From: Bacteroidota bacterium
Lineage (GTDB): Bacteria; Bacteroidota; Bacteroidia; Flavobacteriales_F; PHOS-HE28
DNA: 6,984 bases
Direction: 5' to 3'
NCBI GenBank assembly: GCA_023428865.1
Contig: JAEYWT010000051.1
Location: 1 to 6,984, forward strand
Positions 5,770 to 6,984 of this stretch are shown one piece after another. The notes beneath the pieces were generated by a model. It did not search any database. It had not been told where the DNA came from and saw only the letters and a list, made by a program, of their open reading frames with translations. Numbering within the stretch: position 1 is the first letter of the stretch; each line of letters opens with the position of its first letter. Position numbers and translations under genes: made by a program.

Positions 5770-6528
5770 ATGAGCATACCCGCAAGACTCCTTCCCCAAA
5801 GCTTCCGATCCTGGCTCTCACGACAGGTATTGCGTGGAGATACCGTTCATTGCCCCGTGTGCGATCAAGGCGCTATCGCCTACCTGCCTTCGGGATCGCC
5901 ACCCCGCCCGCATGTGCTTTGCCCGTTCTGTGGCTCGCGTGAACGGGCGCGGATGGCCTGGCTCTTCCTGAAGGAACGGAAGGTGCTACGCGCGGGTTTG
6001 CGTGCGCTACATGTGGCCCCTGAGCAGTGCTTGCGCGAAAAGCTCACGGTATTGCCCGGCGTGAAGTATACGGCTGGCGACAAGTTCACGCCCGGGTATA
6101 GCTACCCACGCGGAACGATCGATCTGGATATCACAGCGATGCCCTTCGCGAACGATTCGTTCGACTTGATCCTCTGTTCGCATGTGTTGGAACATGTGCC
6201 GAATGACCAGCAAGCCATGTCCGAGCTTTTCCGCGTGTTAGCACCGGGGGGTATGGCCATCTTGATGGTGCCTGTGGTGCTTGATCGAGCCACCACCGAC
6301 GAGGATCCTTCGGTGACCGATCCACAGGAACGCATCAAACGTTTTGGTCAGTTCGACCATGTACGGCTTTATGGCCGCGATTATATGGACCGATTGAAGG
6401 CTGCTGGCTTCGACGTGGTGGAAGATGCCATGACCGAGCGGATGAGCGCAACCGATGTTTTCCGCTACGGATTACTGCGGAGCGAGGTGGTGCATGCCGG
6501 GCTGAAGCCGATCACTCCACGAGCCTGA
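5770..6528 (+). CDS. Class I SAM-dependent methyltransferase with an N-terminal Cys4 module
   Basis: The protein has 252 residues from the ATG at 5770; an in-frame ATG at 5746, seven bases after the pdhC stop, would add eight. Numbering here is from 5770. CPVC (28-31) and CPFC (51-54) form a likely zinc-binding pair. LHVAPE (80-85) stands at the SAM motif I position. TIDLDITAMPFANDSFDLILCSHVLEHV follows in pieces at about 116-143 (acidic turn, FDLILCSHVLEH), then ELFRVLAPGG (152-161) and MAILMVP (162-168). This is the methyltransferase type 11 pattern with an LHxAPE variant of motif I that I associate with Bacteroidota proteins near surface-glycan genes. The substrate is unknown. It probably shares a transcript with pdhC, but I see no functional link. 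Its 3' end overlaps the convergent minus-strand gene by 17 bases. Confidence 0.85.
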   Translation: MSIPARLLPQSFRSWLSRQVLRGDTVHCPVCDQGAIAYLPSGSPPRPHVLCPFCGSRERARMAWLFLKERKVLRAGLRALHVAPEQCLREKLTVLPGVKYTAGDKFTPGYSYPRGTIDLDITAMPFANDSFDLILCSHVLEHVPNDQQAMSELFRVLAPGGMAILMVPVVLDRATTDEDPSVTDPQERIKRFGQFDHVRLYGRDYMDRLKAAGFDVVEDAMTERMSATDVFRYGLLRSEVVHAGLKPITPRA

Positions 6529-6984
6529 ACGGTCCTTGCGGCATGTGGAAGTAGCTGCCATTGGGCCGCTCTGGTAACATCACACCTTCCGATCGTAGCG
6601 CTTGTTCGATGGTGTGAAGGTCGTTGGCGTTGTATGCCACCGTAGGTATGCTGACCAGGACCAACGTTCGATCCGGGCCATCCATGGCCGATAGCAGAAG
6701 GTACTCGAACGGCGCTGGTGTGTACAAAGGCGCGTTGTTGAATCCCGGTGCGATGAACAGTCGTGCAGCGGTATCCAAACCTTTGGTGATGCCCTGTTCG
6801 CGCGCATGAGTGATCCGTGCTTCCATCCACTCCCTTCTTTCGGTGAAGGTGTGGCCTACGTGTATGGACCACAGCACACGTGGTATGAACAGAACTGTGA
6901 ATATGTACGTGGACCACATAGTGGAGCGCTGAACATGTTGAACTGCCCACGCTGCGGAAACAAGCGCCCAAAGAACATGTGCAT
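6512..6984 (-). CDS. Unrecognised protein, C-terminal part, probably membrane-anchored (runs off right edge)
   Basis: The minus-strand frame is open from the right edge down to the TGA at 6514-6512. The first methionine seen is at 6919, giving 135 residues. The frame stays open for another 21 codons upstream and reads as hydrophobic (VLWALVSAAWAV), so the true start may lie outside the window. From 6919 the order is a hydrophobic segment (TYIFTVLFIPRVLWSI, about 4-19), a charged amphipathic helix (FTERREWMEARITHAREQGI, about 25-44), and a soluble domain with FEYLLLSAMDGPDRTLVLVSIP (about 71-92) ending in PFRLVE. I do not recognise the family. The pattern would suit the end of a multi-pass protein or a single-pass anchored one. 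Tail-to-tail overlap with the methyltransferase leaves no room for a terminator. A competing plus-strand reading at 6935 exists and is listed separately. Confidence 0.6.
   Translation of the reverse strand, partial: AHVLWALVSAAWAVQHVQRSTMWSTYIFTVLFIPRVLWSIHVGHTFTERREWMEARITHAREQGITKGLDTAARLFIAPGFNNAPLYTPAPFEYLLLSAMDGPDRTLVLVSIPTVAYNANDLHTIEQALRSEGVMLPERPNGSYFHMPQGPFRLVE
6935..6984 (+). CDS. Possible start of a zinc-ribbon protein (alternative reading of the right edge)
   Basis: From the ATG at 6935 the plus strand reads MLNCPRCGNKRPKNMC to the window edge, with a CPRCG knuckle and a third Cys nine residues on. This is typical of small zinc-ribbon proteins. A GGAG lies eight bases before the ATG. 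If real, the gene is divergent from the minus-strand gene, which must then start at 6919, leaving 15 bases between them. Only 16 residues are visible, and the opposite strand is also open here, so chance cannot be excluded. Confidence 0.3.
   Translation, partial: MLNCPRCGNKRPKNMC

Overview
The window looks like a moderately GC-rich member of the Bacteroidota, most likely a Flavobacteriales-type lineage. The evidence is a PorV-type barrel of the type IX secretion system (T9SS) at the left edge, Bacteroidota-type -7 boxes (TAnnTTTG) just ahead of start codons, and a pyruvate dehydrogenase layout in which E1-alpha sits beside E2 without E1-beta. Coding density is very high and no intergenic gap exceeds about 105 bases. 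I see no tRNA, rRNA, CRISPR array, insertion sequence or phage gene.

Layout. (1) Positions 1-731 (+) hold the C-terminal part of porV. Its stop overlaps the start of ispF (731-1207, +), an enzyme of the MEP isoprenoid pathway. (2) A short convergent gap (1208-1290) contains a long imperfect stem-loop, probably a shared terminator. (3) On the minus strand a two-gene unit reads leftwards: a VTC-type polyphosphate-polymerase-domain protein (2710-1958) followed 16 bases later by a five-helix DUF4956 membrane protein (1941-1291). (4) A 104-base divergent promoter region (2711-2814) separates this unit from cdd (cytidine deaminase, +). Next come pdhA (E1-alpha) with its own -7 box and a very short leader, pdhC (E2, one lipoyl domain) and a class I SAM methyltransferase with a Cys4 N-terminal module. 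(5) At the right edge, the end of a minus-strand membrane-associated protein overlaps the methyltransferase tail-to-tail by 17 bases and appears to run off the window.

How the genes work together. pdhA and pdhC encode two of the subunits that turn pyruvate into acetyl-CoA; E1-beta and E3 must lie elsewhere. ispF, cdd and porV are housekeeping or secretion genes with no direct biochemical link to each other. The most interesting unit is the VTC-domain/DUF4956 pair. A soluble CYTH-like tunnel enzyme next to a small multi-pass membrane protein recalls the division of labour in the eukaryotic VTC complex, which makes polyphosphate and moves it across a membrane. That function is inference only. 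The rest of the window is ordinary core genome. I did not find a clearly new multi-gene system beyond this pair and the uncertain right edge.
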